Part shown: positions 54,739-62,493 of the stretch, piece by piece
Layout of the letters: every line of letters starts with the position of its first letter
Numbering within the stretch: position 1 is the stretch's first letter
Assembly (NCBI GenBank): GCA_016296235.1
Contig: JAEDJR010000001.1
Location: 1 to 64,000 of the forward strand
Length of the DNA: 64,000 nucleotides
Reading direction: 5' to 3'
DNA from: Oscillospiraceae bacterium
GTDB lineage: Bacteria; Bacillota; Clostridia; Oscillospirales; Oscillospiraceae
Position numbers and translations under genes: made by a program
Notes under the pieces: generated by a model
What the model saw: only the letters and a program-made list of their open reading frames with translations
Told to the model about the DNA's origin: nothing
Databases searched by the model: none

Positions 54739-55361
54739 CAGGGGTTCACCTGGCCTTTCAGTGCCGCAGCTATGGTTGAGATTTCAGAGTATTTGAACTG
54801 ATAGGAGACTTTGTTGCTGATCAGACGTGCGCTGATGGGAACGATTGTTTCAAAGGGAACCAGGTCGTTTTCTTTCAGCGTGGTACCCGTCTCCACAATA
54901 TCCACGATCACATCGGACAATCCCAGAATGGGGGCCAGCTCAATGGAGCCGTTGAGATGGATGATGTCGATGTCGCGGCACTGCGCGCTGTAGTATTTCT
55001 TTGCAATATTGGTATACTTCGTAGCAACGCGCAGGGTCTTGTCCGGATCGTCCCGGAAGCCGCGTTTGGAGGCTACAGCCATGCGGCAATTGCCCATGTG
55101 CAGATCCAGCAGCTCGTAAACCTGCGGTGCATATTCCAGCAGAATGTCTTTTCCCGCAACGCCGAGATCGGCCGCGCCCCGTTCCACATAGATTGCCACG
55201 TCAGACGGCTTCACCCAGAAGAACCGAACACCGGCGCCTTCGTTTTCAAAAATCAGCTTTCGGCTGTTTTCGCGGATAGACGGGCAGCCGTATCCGGACG
55301 CCTCAAACAGATCATAGACCTTTTCTCCCAGGCGCCCTTTGGGGAGAGCGATATTAACCAT
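54738..55361 (-). CDS. hisG: ATP phosphoribosyltransferase, short form
   Basis: First step of histidine synthesis. The 207-residue short form lacks the C-terminal regulatory domain and needs HisZ, whose gene is directly upstream and overlaps by 8 bases. It has NIALPKGRLGEKVYDLFEASGY, VERGAADLGVAGKDIL, RVATKYTNIAKKYY, NGSIELAPILGLSDVIVDIVETGTTLKEN. The start at 55361 begins the conserved N-terminus; an open frame to 55406 is ignored. Confidence 0.96.
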   Translation of the reverse strand: MVNIALPKGRLGEKVYDLFEASGYGCPSIRENSRKLIFENEGAGVRFFWVKPSDVAIYVERGAADLGVAGKDILLEYAPQVYELLDLHMGNCRMAVASKRGFRDDPDKTLRVATKYTNIAKKYYSAQCRDIDIIHLNGSIELAPILGLSDVIVDIVETGTTLKENDLVPFETIVPISARLISNKVSYQFKYSEISTIAAALKGQVNP

Positions 55362-56439
55362 GGTATTCAATCTCTGTGACCCTCCCATTCTGAAAGCGCA
55401 TGACACGGCGGCAGGTCAGACGCGGCGGCATGGATTTGGTAAGCAGCACACCGTTTTCGGCCAGCTGATCGGCCGCAGCTGAAAGAGCCAAAGGATCTGC
55501 TTCGTCTGAATAGATCAGAACTGTGTCAACATCATAGGTTTTTTTCCGGTCTTCCAACAGCTCCAGCTGATCCAGATACACAGCAAAGCCAACGCCCTTG
55601 GCGTGCTTGTTCAGGCGTATCAGAAGCCGGTCATACTGGCCGCCGGACAGAACCTCCGATGGAATTCCTTCAATATAGCCCCGGAATACGATTCCGTTGT
55701 AATAATTGCGATCACCGATAATCGAGAAATCCAACCGAACGTGGTCTGCCAGTCCTGCCTGCTCCAGCAGTGCGGCCACCGTCTGCAATTCCGAGCGGGC
55801 CTTCCCGGGCGGCAGCGCGTTGACCGCCTGCAAGATGCAGCTGTTCTGCATCATCAGTGAAGCCAACTGTTCCACCAGCTCCGCCGGTGCGCCGCTGCAG
55901 CAATCCCGGAGGGATGCCTCATTCTTTTCGCGCAGGCACTGCAGGGCTGTCTGGGAAGCTTCGTCCCCGAGCTGCATCTCCTGCAGAAGCGGTTCAATGA
56001 TCCCCAGATGGGAGACCGTCAGCAAAAAGCTGGGGGAGATACACTGCAGGCTTCTGGCTGCAAGAAGAAGAACCTCTCCCAGCTCATATATTCCGATATC
56101 GCCCAGACACTCCAACCCTGTCTGCATGATTTCTCGGAAGCCCTTTCCCGGTCCGGCAATGCGGTAGACATTCTCACTGTAGCAGACCTTTTGAAGGGAG
56201 TCGTGACCATCGCGGCAGTTTTTGACAATGGACAGTGTCACATCCGGCTTCAGGGCCAGCAGGGCGCCGTCTGTATCCGTGAAAGTAATCACGCCTTCTG
56301 AGACGAGAAATTCTTTATTTTGCAGATAGAGCGAGTAGGGTTCAAACTTGCTCATTTTGAATTGTGCGTAGCCGTAACGGTGGTACAACGCCCGCAGGGA
56401 GAAGGATACTTGTTCTTCCAGCTTCATCAGCTCAGTCAT
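55354..56439 (-). CDS. hisZ: ATP phosphoribosyltransferase regulatory subunit
   Basis: HisZ is a HisRS paralogue that binds short HisG and makes it sensitive to histidine. The 361-residue protein has the class II synthetase-like core (FSLRALYHRYGYAQFKMSKFEPYSLYL, ALKPDVTLSIVKNC, CYSENVYR, GLECLGDIG, YYNGIVFRGYIEGIPSEVLSGGQYDRLL) but lacks the anticodon-binding domain. The start at 56439 follows GGAGG; the frame open to 56649 lies antisense to nothing and overlaps yerC in another phase, so it is not used. Confidence 0.94.
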   Translation of the reverse strand: MTELMKLEEQVSFSLRALYHRYGYAQFKMSKFEPYSLYLQNKEFLVSEGVITFTDTDGALLALKPDVTLSIVKNCRDGHDSLQKVCYSENVYRIAGPGKGFREIMQTGLECLGDIGIYELGEVLLLAARSLQCISPSFLLTVSHLGIIEPLLQEMQLGDEASQTALQCLREKNEASLRDCCSGAPAELVEQLASLMMQNSCILQAVNALPPGKARSELQTVAALLEQAGLADHVRLDFSIIGDRNYYNGIVFRGYIEGIPSEVLSGGQYDRLLIRLNKHAKGVGFAVYLDQLELLEDRKKTYDVDTVLIYSDEADPLALSAAADQLAENGVLLTKSMPPRLTCRRVMRFQNGRVTEIEYHG

Positions 56440-56734
56440 GATTGTCCTCCGTTGGGCAGATGCGCTCCAAAACCGTCCGGTAACCGCTGTTGCCGTACAA
56501 CAGGCACTTCTTGACACGGCAAATGGTTGCCGTACTGGCACCGGAGGACTGGTTGATGGCACTGTAGCTTTTCCCTTGCCACAGCTGGGAGGCGACCTCA
56601 AAACGCTGCGCGATCTCCTGAATCTCCTTGATGGTACAGGCGTCCTCAAAAAACGCGTAGCATTCCTCAGGGGTTTTCAAAGACAAGATTGCCCGGAACA
56701 GAAGGTCGACATTTTCCTGATGCAGAATATCCAT
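56432..56734 (-). CDS. YerC/YecD family TrpR-related regulator, first gene of the his operon
   Basis: The 100-residue protein has the TrpR-like helix-turn-helix (TIKEIQEIAQRFEVASQLWQGKSYSAINQSSGASTATICRVKKCLLYG) after a short helical lead (MDILHQENVDLLFRAILSLKTPEECYAFFEDAC). YerC proteins are often the first gene of his operons in Firmicutes and are thought to control histidine synthesis. The start at 56734 has GAAAGGAAA upstream; an ATG nine codons earlier lies inside a palindrome and has no site. It overlaps hisZ by 8 bases. Confidence 0.92.
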   Translation of the reverse strand: MDILHQENVDLLFRAILSLKTPEECYAFFEDACTIKEIQEIAQRFEVASQLWQGKSYSAINQSSGASTATICRVKKCLLYGNSGYRTVLERICPTEDNHD

Positions 56735-56755
56735 GGCCCATTTCCTTTCTTTTAC

Positions 56756-56765
56756 TACCATGGTA
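56756..56765. promoter_or_regulatory. Palindromic candidate operator of the his operon
   Basis: TACCATGGTA is a perfect 10-base palindrome, extended to 14 bases with one mismatch (actaccatggtaat). It covers the predicted transcription start, which suits a repressor site for the TrpR-like first gene. Confidence 0.5.
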
Positions 56766-56767
56766 AT

Positions 56768-56796
56768 ATTCTAATGCTCTACCGCGCTAAAATCAA
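56768..56796 (-). promoter_or_regulatory. Promoter of the his operon
   Basis: Minus strand TTGATT (56791-56796), 17-base spacer, TAGAAT (56768-56773). The start of transcription would be near 56761. Confidence 0.7.
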
Positions 56797-56854
56797 TAGA
56801 AACCTTTTTGGCGGATTTCACAAAACAATTTGCGTTGGGCAAGGAGTACCCTGG

Positions 56855-56898
56855 CAAAAAGAACAAGGCAGCATGACTCGTGCCATGCTGCCTTGTTC
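56855..56898 (-). terminator. Terminator of RNase P RNA
   Basis: GAACAAGGCAGCATG / CATGCTGCCTTGTTC, a 15-bp stem, followed on the minus strand by TTTTTGCC. Confidence 0.92.
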
Positions 56899-57250
56899 TG
56901 CGATCGGGTCTGTAAGCCGGGTTCTGTAATCGACAGTCATCTATCTAGACGCAGTGTTGCCGCTGCGTTCCAGCCACCTTCTCGGAAGCAGCCGGGCCAG
57001 CCTTGCTTCCTCTGCGGTGTTGCTCCGGATAGAGTTTACAGCGATGGATGCTTCCACACCATCGGGGGCGCTCTTACCGCACCTTTCCACCCTTACCCCA
57101 CGAAAGCGGGGCGGTATCTCTCTGTTGCACTTTTCCTGAAGTCGCCTTCGGCGGGCGTTACCCGTTATCCTTGCCCTGTGGAGCCCGGACTTTCCTCATG
57201 TACGGCCTTTCGGCACTGCACACGCGACTGTCCGACCTGGTCGCAGCGTT
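56898..57250 (-). ncRNA. rnpB: RNase P RNA, bacterial type
   Basis: On the minus strand the universal segment GAGGAAAGTCCGGGCTCC lies at about 57180-57197, near the 5' end, and the 3' part contains GATGACTGTCGATTACAGAA followed by ACCCGGCTTACAGACCCGATCG, both typical. CTGCGA at the 5' end (57241-57246) pairs with TCGCAG at the 3' end to close P1. The length of about 350 nt is normal. It matures tRNA 5' ends together with RnpA. Ends are approximate. Confidence 0.96.
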
Positions 57251-57325
57251 ATTTTACTTTATTTTTGCCTGCTTGTCAAATGAATTGCAAAGCAGCAGCA
57301 AAGCGGATATAATATAAATAGCTTT

Positions 57326-57461
57326 TATGATGATCGGCTTCAATAAGCATTGCAATTTGTCATTGCGAGCCAGTCCGCAGACTGGCGCGGCAATCCGCAA
57401 TGACAGTGCGGGTCGGAGTCCGTCATAGAAATAAGCGTGCGTATGAAAACCGATCATCATA
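57326..57461. repeat. Nested inverted repeat with REP-like core
   Basis: The outer arms TATGATGATCGG (57326-57337) and CCGATCATCATA (57450-57461) are perfect inverted copies. Inside lies TGTCATTGCG (57358-57367) / CGCAATGACA (57396-57405) and within that CCAGTC / GACTGG (57370-57385). The inner core TCATTGCGAG...GCGGCAATC is a sequence type that recurs between genes in many bacteria. It sits between rnpB (minus) and murD (plus), just upstream of the murD ribosome site. Confidence 0.75.
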
Positions 57462-57493
57462 TAACTAGGAGAATTAGAAATGAGGCGATTCGC

Positions 57494-58867
57494 ATGAATT
57501 CTCTGATGAAATCCTATTTCAATGCGCTGCGGGGCAAACGAACGGTTGTGCTCGGAATTGGCGTCAGCAACCGTCCCTTGATCCGGCTTTTGCTGCAGTA
57601 TGGGATTTCTGTGACCGCTTGTGACAAAACGCCGCGGGAGGATCTGGAACCGGAGGTTCTGGAACTGGAGCAAGCCGGCGCGGTGCTGCACGTCGGGCCG
57701 GATTATCTGGAAAACCTGACGGCAGATGTGGTGTTCCGGACCCCGGGCATGCATCCCAATATTCCTGCATTGCAGAAGCTGCGGGAACAGGGAGCCGTGG
57801 TGACTTCGGAGATGGAAGCGTTTTTCTCCGTCTGCCCCTGTCCCATTGTGGCAGTTACGGGTTCAGACGGAAAGACCACCACGACCACGCTGATTGCGGA
57901 GATTCTCCGCCATGCCGGAAAAACAGTCTGGATTGGCGGCAACATTGGGCAGCCGCTGCTGCCTTTGGCAGATCAAATGGCGCCGGATCACCTAGCAGTG
58001 GTGGAGCTGAGTTCTTTCCAGCTGATGAACATGACGCAGTCTCCGCATATTGCCGTGGTTACCAATCTGGCGCCCAATCATCTGGATATTCACAAGGATA
58101 TGGAGGAGTACGTCCGGGCCAAAGAGAATATCTATCTGCACCAGCGTGCGGGCGATCTTCTGGTGCTCAATCTGGACAATGACATCACCGCATCCTTTGC
58201 GCCAAAGGCTCCGGGGAATGTCTCCTGGTTCTCCAGAAAGTCCGTTCCGCCCTGCGGAGCCTGGCTGGAAGGGGATACGGTGTATTTCCAGGGGAAAGCG
58301 GTTATGACCCGCTCCGGGATTTTACTGCCCGGCCTGCACAATGTGGAAAACTATATGGCAGCTCTGTGCGCCACCCAGGAATATGCATCCCCGGAGGATG
58401 TGGCGGCGGTGGCCGGGAGCTTTGGCGGCGTGGAGCACCGGATCGAGCTGGTGCGCACACTGGACGGCGTCCGGTACTACAACGATTCCATCGCCAGCAG
58501 CCCCAGCCGGACCATTGCCGGTCTGCATTCCTTTGACCAAAAGGTCATCCTCATTGCCGGAGGCTATGATAAGCACATCCCGTTTGATGTGTTAGGTCCG
58601 GAAATTACCGCCCATGTCAAGCGGCTGATTCTATGCGGCCATACGGCGGAAAAAATCCGGGAGGCTGTATTGCAGTCGCCGGACTATCGGGAGGGCGCAC
58701 CGGAAATCCAGCTCGTCTCCTCCTTGGAGGAAGCCGTAAAGGCTGCCCATGCGCATGCCGAGGCGGGAGATGTAGTAACGCTTTCGCCGGCCTGTGCTGC
58801 CTTTGACCAATTCAAAAACTTTATGGTGCGCGGCAAAGTCTATAAAGATCTGGTGCATGCGCTGTAA
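57494..58867 (+). CDS. murD: UDP-N-acetylmuramoylalanine-D-glutamate ligase
   Basis: Adds D-glutamate to UDP-MurNAc-L-Ala in peptidoglycan synthesis. The 457-residue protein has the N-terminal Rossmann part (TVVLGIGVSNRPLIRLL), the P-loop VTGSDGKTTTT, ELSSFQLMNM, TNLAPNHLDIHKDMEEY, GVEHRIELVRTLDGVRYYNDSIASSPSRT and LSPACAAFDQF. The ATG at 57494 overlaps the stop of a five-codon mini-frame (57480-57496) that has the better site AGGAGAA; an internal ATG at 57506 is also possible. ispD follows after 15 bases. Confidence 0.95.
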   Translation: MNSLMKSYFNALRGKRTVVLGIGVSNRPLIRLLLQYGISVTACDKTPREDLEPEVLELEQAGAVLHVGPDYLENLTADVVFRTPGMHPNIPALQKLREQGAVVTSEMEAFFSVCPCPIVAVTGSDGKTTTTTLIAEILRHAGKTVWIGGNIGQPLLPLADQMAPDHLAVVELSSFQLMNMTQSPHIAVVTNLAPNHLDIHKDMEEYVRAKENIYLHQRAGDLLVLNLDNDITASFAPKAPGNVSWFSRKSVPPCGAWLEGDTVYFQGKAVMTRSGILLPGLHNVENYMAALCATQEYASPEDVAAVAGSFGGVEHRIELVRTLDGVRYYNDSIASSPSRTIAGLHSFDQKVILIAGGYDKHIPFDVLGPEITAHVKRLILCGHTAEKIREAVLQSPDYREGAPEIQLVSSLEEAVKAAHAHAEAGDVVTLSPACAAFDQFKNFMVRGKVYKDLVHAL

Positions 58868-58882
58868 GGGAGGACGTGTTCT

Positions 58883-59602
58883 ATGCTCCATGCTTTGAAG
58901 CAATTCCGAAAAAAAACGGAAACCTGCGCAGCTGTGATTGTCGCTGCCGGGAGTTCCAGCCGGATGCAGGGAACGGATAAGATTTTGACCTCCCTGCATG
59001 GAGAACCGCTGATTGTCCATACCATTCGTGCCTTCCAGCAATGTGACGAGATTACTGAAATTGTGATTGTTACAAGAGAAGCACTGCTGTCTCAGATGAG
59101 CCGCCTCTGCCAGACAAACGGCTTTGACAAAGTATCCATCATCGTTCCCGGCGGCGCCAGCCGGGCGGAATCCGTTTATAGGGGTCTGGATCATGTATCG
59201 GACGCAGAGCTGGTGGCCGTTCACGACGGGGCCAGACCTTTGATTACACCGGAGATTATTGAGAAAACGGTCCGGAAGGCGGCTGCTTTTCATGCAGCAG
59301 CACCGGCTGTTCCCGTAAAGGATACCATCAAAACGGCCGAAAACCGGATTGTCACAGGAACGCCGGATCGTTCGTCCCTCTTCGCCGTGCAGACGCCCCA
59401 GGTGTTTGACTTTGATCTGCTGCGCGGCGCTCTGAAACGGGCTTTGGAAGAAAAACTGCCTGTTACGGACGACTGCTCTGCAGTGGAAGCCCTGGGCATG
59501 TCCGTCTATCTGACCGACGGCTCTGACGAGAATATCAAGGTCACCACGCCGGTGGACCTTTTGCTGGCGGAAGCAATTTTGAAGGAGAGAACACGTCAAT
59601 GA
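58883..59602 (+). CDS. ispD: 2-C-methyl-D-erythritol 4-phosphate cytidylyltransferase
   Basis: Third step of the MEP pathway. The 239-residue protein has [31 protein letters not shown] (nucleotide loop with the Arg and Lys), [32 protein letters not shown] and [11 protein letters not shown]. It overlaps ispF by ATGA. Confidence 0.96.
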   Translation: MLHALKQFRKKTETCAAVIVAAGSSSRMQGTDKILTSLHGEPLIVHTIRAFQQCDEITEIVIVTREALLSQMSRLCQTNGFDKVSIIVPGGASRAESVYRGLDHVSDAELVAVHDGARPLITPEIIEKTVRKAAAFHAAAPAVPVKDTIKTAENRIVTGTPDRSSLFAVQTPQVFDFDLLRGALKRALEEKLPVTDDCSAVEALGMSVYLTDGSDENIKVTTPVDLLLAEAILKERTRQ

Positions 59603-60072
59603 GAATTGGACACGGCTATGACGTCCACCGCCTGACGGAAGGCAGAAAGCTGATCCTCGGCGGCGTGGAGATTCCCTATACCAGAGGACTGGACGGGCAT
59701 TCTGACGCAGATGTGCTGCTCCATGCCATGATGGATGCGATGCTGGGCGCGGCAGCCCTGGGGGACATTGGAGGAATGTTTCCGGATACGGACGATGCCT
59801 ATCTGGGCGCCGACAGTACCGTGCTTCTGAAGGAAGTTTGTCTGGCCATTGGACGCAAGGGCTATGGCGTGGGCAATCTTGACGCCACCATACTGGCCCA
59901 GAAGCCCAAGCTCTCGCCGTATATTCCGGAAATGAAACAGCGGATCGCCCGGGTTCTGCAGGTGGATGCGGACCGGGTCAATATCAAAGCGACAACGGAG
60001 GAGCACCTGGGCTTTACAGGCAGGGAGGAGGGCATTGCCGCCCACGCTGTCTGTCTGCTGGAGGAGCTGTGA
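59599..60072 (+). CDS. ispF: 2-C-methyl-D-erythritol 2,4-cyclodiphosphate synthase
   Basis: Fifth step of the MEP pathway. The 157-residue protein has [26 protein letters not shown] with the zinc-binding Asp and His, [32 protein letters not shown] and [21 protein letters not shown]. It closes the murD-ispD-ispF unit. Confidence 0.97.
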   Translation: MRIGHGYDVHRLTEGRKLILGGVEIPYTRGLDGHSDADVLLHAMMDAMLGAAALGDIGGMFPDTDDAYLGADSTVLLKEVCLAIGRKGYGVGNLDATILAQKPKLSPYIPEMKQRIARVLQVDADRVNIKATTEEHLGFTGREEGIAAHAVCLLEEL

Positions 60073-60085
60073 AAAAACGCGATAT

Positions 60086-60128
60086 GCCGGCTTTCTGAGG
60101 AGAAAACAGAGAGCCGGCGTTTCTTTTT
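60086..60128 (+). terminator. Terminator after ispF
   Basis: GCCGGCTTTCTG / CAGAGAGCCGGC, 12-bp stem with one wobble, then GTTTCTTTTT. Confidence 0.88.
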
Positions 60129-60165
60129 GCGGGCAGCGGCATAAGATGGACGGGAGGGTAGACCT

Positions 60166-60420
60166 ATGTATCAGTTTTATCTCACATTTCGCTCCATGAC
60201 CCGTGCGCAGAGCGCGGCGATGGCACTGCTCCGAAACGGAATAGCGGCAGCATTTTTGCGATCGCCCAAAAGCCTATCTGCCCAGGGGTGCGGTTATGCG
60301 CTGCAGCTGGATGGCACCAATCTGCAGGCAGCGGCGCTGGTTCTGCGAAGAGAAGGGTTATTCTTTGAACATGCGTACCGAGTGTATCCCGGCCTGCCTC
60401 CGCAGGAGGTGCCGGTTTGA
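60166..60420 (+). CDS. DUF3343 family protein
   Basis: An 84-residue protein of the DUF3343 type (FYLTFRSMTRAQSAAMALLRNGIAAAFLRSPKSLSAQGCGYALQL), with the conserved GCGY segment and single Cys. DUF3343 proteins are thought to be small sulfur or selenium carriers, and often adjoin cysteine desulfurases or SelD. Here its TGA overlaps the TTG start of a desulfurase-like gene, so the two are made together. Start after GGGAGG. Confidence 0.86.
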   Translation: MYQFYLTFRSMTRAQSAAMALLRNGIAAAFLRSPKSLSAQGCGYALQLDGTNLQAAALVLRREGLFFEHAYRVYPGLPPQEVPV

Positions 60421-61529
60421 TCTATCTGGATAACGCGGCAACCAGCATGCCGAAGCCACCGGAAGTCTATGCCGCAGTACAGGAAGCCATGTTGTCCTGT
60501 GCGAGCCTTGGCCGCAGCGGCCATGCCGCAGCCAGAAAAGCAGCCGAGACAGCGTTTCTCTGCCGGCAAGAAGCCGGAGAATTGTTTGGAACCGATCCGG
60601 AACAGGTTGTCTTTACCATGAATGCGACCCATGGGCTGAATCTCGCAATCAAAACACTGGTAAAGCCGGGAGACCGCGTGGTTGTGTCCGGCTTTGAGCA
60701 TAACGCGGTCATGCGGCCGCTCCATCATCTGGGCGCCCAAATTGAAACCGCCGGCTCCAGGCTTTTTGACCCGGATGATACCCTGGACGCCTTTGACCAC
60801 GCTATCACGCGGGATACAAAAGCCGTTATTTGCACGCACGTTTCCAATGTATTTGGCTACGTTCTGCCTGTTGAACAAGTGGCGGCCCTCTGCCGCCGGC
60901 GGGGAGTACCGCTGATTGTGGATGCGGCCCAATCCGCGGGAATTCTGCCGTTATCCCTGAAACAGCTGCAGGCTGCCTTTATTGCAATGCCGGGGCACAA
61001 GGGCCTGTACGGGCCCCAGGGAACCGGAATGCTGCTTTGCGGCCAAACACCGGACACTTTATTCGAGGGCGGTACGGGGAGCCTGTCCGCCTCCTTGGAT
61101 ATGCCGGATTTTCTTCCGGACCGGGTGGAGGCCGGAACGCACAATGTACCGGGGATCGCGGGCCTGTTGGCCGGAATCCGATACCTGAAGCGGCGCGGTT
61201 TGACTGCGGTTCGGCAGGGGGAGAACGCCCTGTTGAGGAAGCTTCATCGGGAGCTGAGAGACCTTCCGATACGGCAGTATTATGCCGGCGGCACCCTGCA
61301 AACGGGCGTTCTCTCGCTGACTGCCGAAGGCTGGGACTGCGAGGAACTGGCCGCCAGGCTCTCTGATGCGGGGATTGCCGTTCGGGCGGGTCTGCACTGC
61401 GCGCCCATGGCCCACAAATGCGCCGGAACGCTGGAAACCGGAACGATCCGTGTCAGCCTTTCTGACTTCACAACGCCGCAGGAGATCGACCGTTTTGCGG
61501 AAACCTTAGGCGGTATTCTTGGAAATTGA
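60417..61529 (+). CDS. Cysteine desulfurase-like class V aminotransferase
   Basis: The 370-residue PLP enzyme has IYLDNAATSMPKP at the start, NATHGLN, SGFEHNAVMRPL, VDAAQSAG, the PLP lysine Lys195 in MPGHKGLYGPQGTG, and the catalytic Cys328 in RAGLHCAPMAHK. This is the group II (SufS/CsdA-like) desulfurase family, which takes sulfur or selenium from cysteine or selenocysteine. The start is TTG with AGGAGG 7 bases upstream. The overlap with the DUF3343 gene suggests that the small protein accepts the chalcogen; this is inference. Confidence 0.9.
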   Translation: MIYLDNAATSMPKPPEVYAAVQEAMLSCASLGRSGHAAARKAAETAFLCRQEAGELFGTDPEQVVFTMNATHGLNLAIKTLVKPGDRVVVSGFEHNAVMRPLHHLGAQIETAGSRLFDPDDTLDAFDHAITRDTKAVICTHVSNVFGYVLPVEQVAALCRRRGVPLIVDAAQSAGILPLSLKQLQAAFIAMPGHKGLYGPQGTGMLLCGQTPDTLFEGGTGSLSASLDMPDFLPDRVEAGTHNVPGIAGLLAGIRYLKRRGLTAVRQGENALLRKLHRELRDLPIRQYYAGGTLQTGVLSLTAEGWDCEELAARLSDAGIAVRAGLHCAPMAHKCAGTLETGTIRVSLSDFTTPQEIDRFAETLGGILGN

Positions 61530-61548
61530 TTTTTTTCATTCCCCACCC

Positions 61549-61577
61549 TTGCCAACCGGCCTCATGTGGGCTATAAT
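61549..61577 (+). promoter_or_regulatory. Promoter of cdaA-cdaR
   Basis: TTGCCA (61549-61554), 17-base spacer, TATAAT (61572-61577). It places the start of transcription near 61584, which rules out the in-frame ATG at 61582 as the cdaA start. Confidence 0.85.
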
Positions 61578-61620
61578 TACAATGATTATTTGTAGACATT
61601 TAGAATGGTGGTGTGGGCCC

Positions 61621-62493
61621 TTGCACGAGATAGCGGATTTTCTCCGGGGCGCTCTGTTCGCATTCCAGAATATGGGTGTGACGGATATCCTGGATATCCT
61701 GATTGTGTCATTCCTGATATACAAGCTGATCAATTTGGTCCATTCTACCAGTGCTGCAAGAGTGGCCAAAGGCATCATCCTGATTCTGCTCCTGACCCTG
61801 CTGACCGATGTGATGGATTTCTATATGCTGAATTTCATCCTCAGCAAAATCCTGGAGCTGGGATTCATCGCACTGGTGATTCTGTTTCAGCCGGAATTGC
61901 GCCGCGCCCTGGAACGGTTTGGCGGGAAAAACGTAGTGAAGGATCTGGTCAACGGGAAAACGCCGCGCGGCGAAACAGAAAAGGCCATTTTAGCAACTGT
62001 CTCTGCCTGCGAAATCCTGTCCAAAGAGCGCGTCGGTGTTCTTTTGATATTTGAAAGAGAAGCATCCCTGGAAGAATATTTCAAAACAGGCACTCTGGTT
62101 GACGCAAAAACCACGGAGCAGCTGCTGCGCAACCTGTTTTTCCCCAAAGCGTCTCTGCATGACGGAGCCGTGATTATCCGGGACGGCCGTGTGGCAGCCG
62201 CCGGCTGTGTCATGCCGCTGTCGGAGAATCCGCACCTCAACAGCGATCTCGGCACCAGACACCGTGCCGGTATTGGCACCAGTGAAGTGTCTGACGCAGT
62301 GGTGGTGATTGTTTCGGAAGAAACCGGAACCATCTCCGTGGCCATCGGCGGTATGCTGAAACGGCATCTGGCGCCGCAGACCCTGGAAAAGCTGCTGATG
62401 GCAGAGCTGATTCCCAGCGAAGAAGAGCAGAAAACCCTGATTATCCGCCTGAAACAATTTTTGACCAAGAGGAAGCATACCAATGCAAAATAA
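61621..62493 (+). CDS. cdaA: Diadenylate cyclase CdaA
   Basis: Makes cyclic di-AMP from two ATP. The 290-residue protein has three N-terminal membrane helices (about 20-37, 47-64, 72-89) and the DAC domain with DGA (181-183) and RHR (213-215) in LHDGAVIIRDGRV and LGTRHRAGIG. The TTG at 61621 is chosen because the promoter excludes earlier starts and the N-terminus then fits the family; the ribosome site is weak (GGTGGTG). It overlaps cdaR by 11 bases. Confidence 0.94.
   Translation: MHEIADFLRGALFAFQNMGVTDILDILIVSFLIYKLINLVHSTSAARVAKGIILILLLTLLTDVMDFYMLNFILSKILELGFIALVILFQPELRRALERFGGKNVVKDLVNGKTPRGETEKAILATVSACEILSKERVGVLLIFEREASLEEYFKTGTLVDAKTTEQLLRNLFFPKASLHDGAVIIRDGRVAAAGCVMPLSENPHLNSDLGTRHRAGIGTSEVSDAVVVIVSEETGTISVAIGGMLKRHLAPQTLEKLLMAELIPSEEEQKTLIIRLKQFLTKRKHTNAK

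Noticed and set aside
56830..57317. Plus-strand open frames across 56.8-57.3 kb (up to 160 residues)
   Set aside because: They lie over RNase P RNA on the other strand, which has its universal motifs and a terminator.
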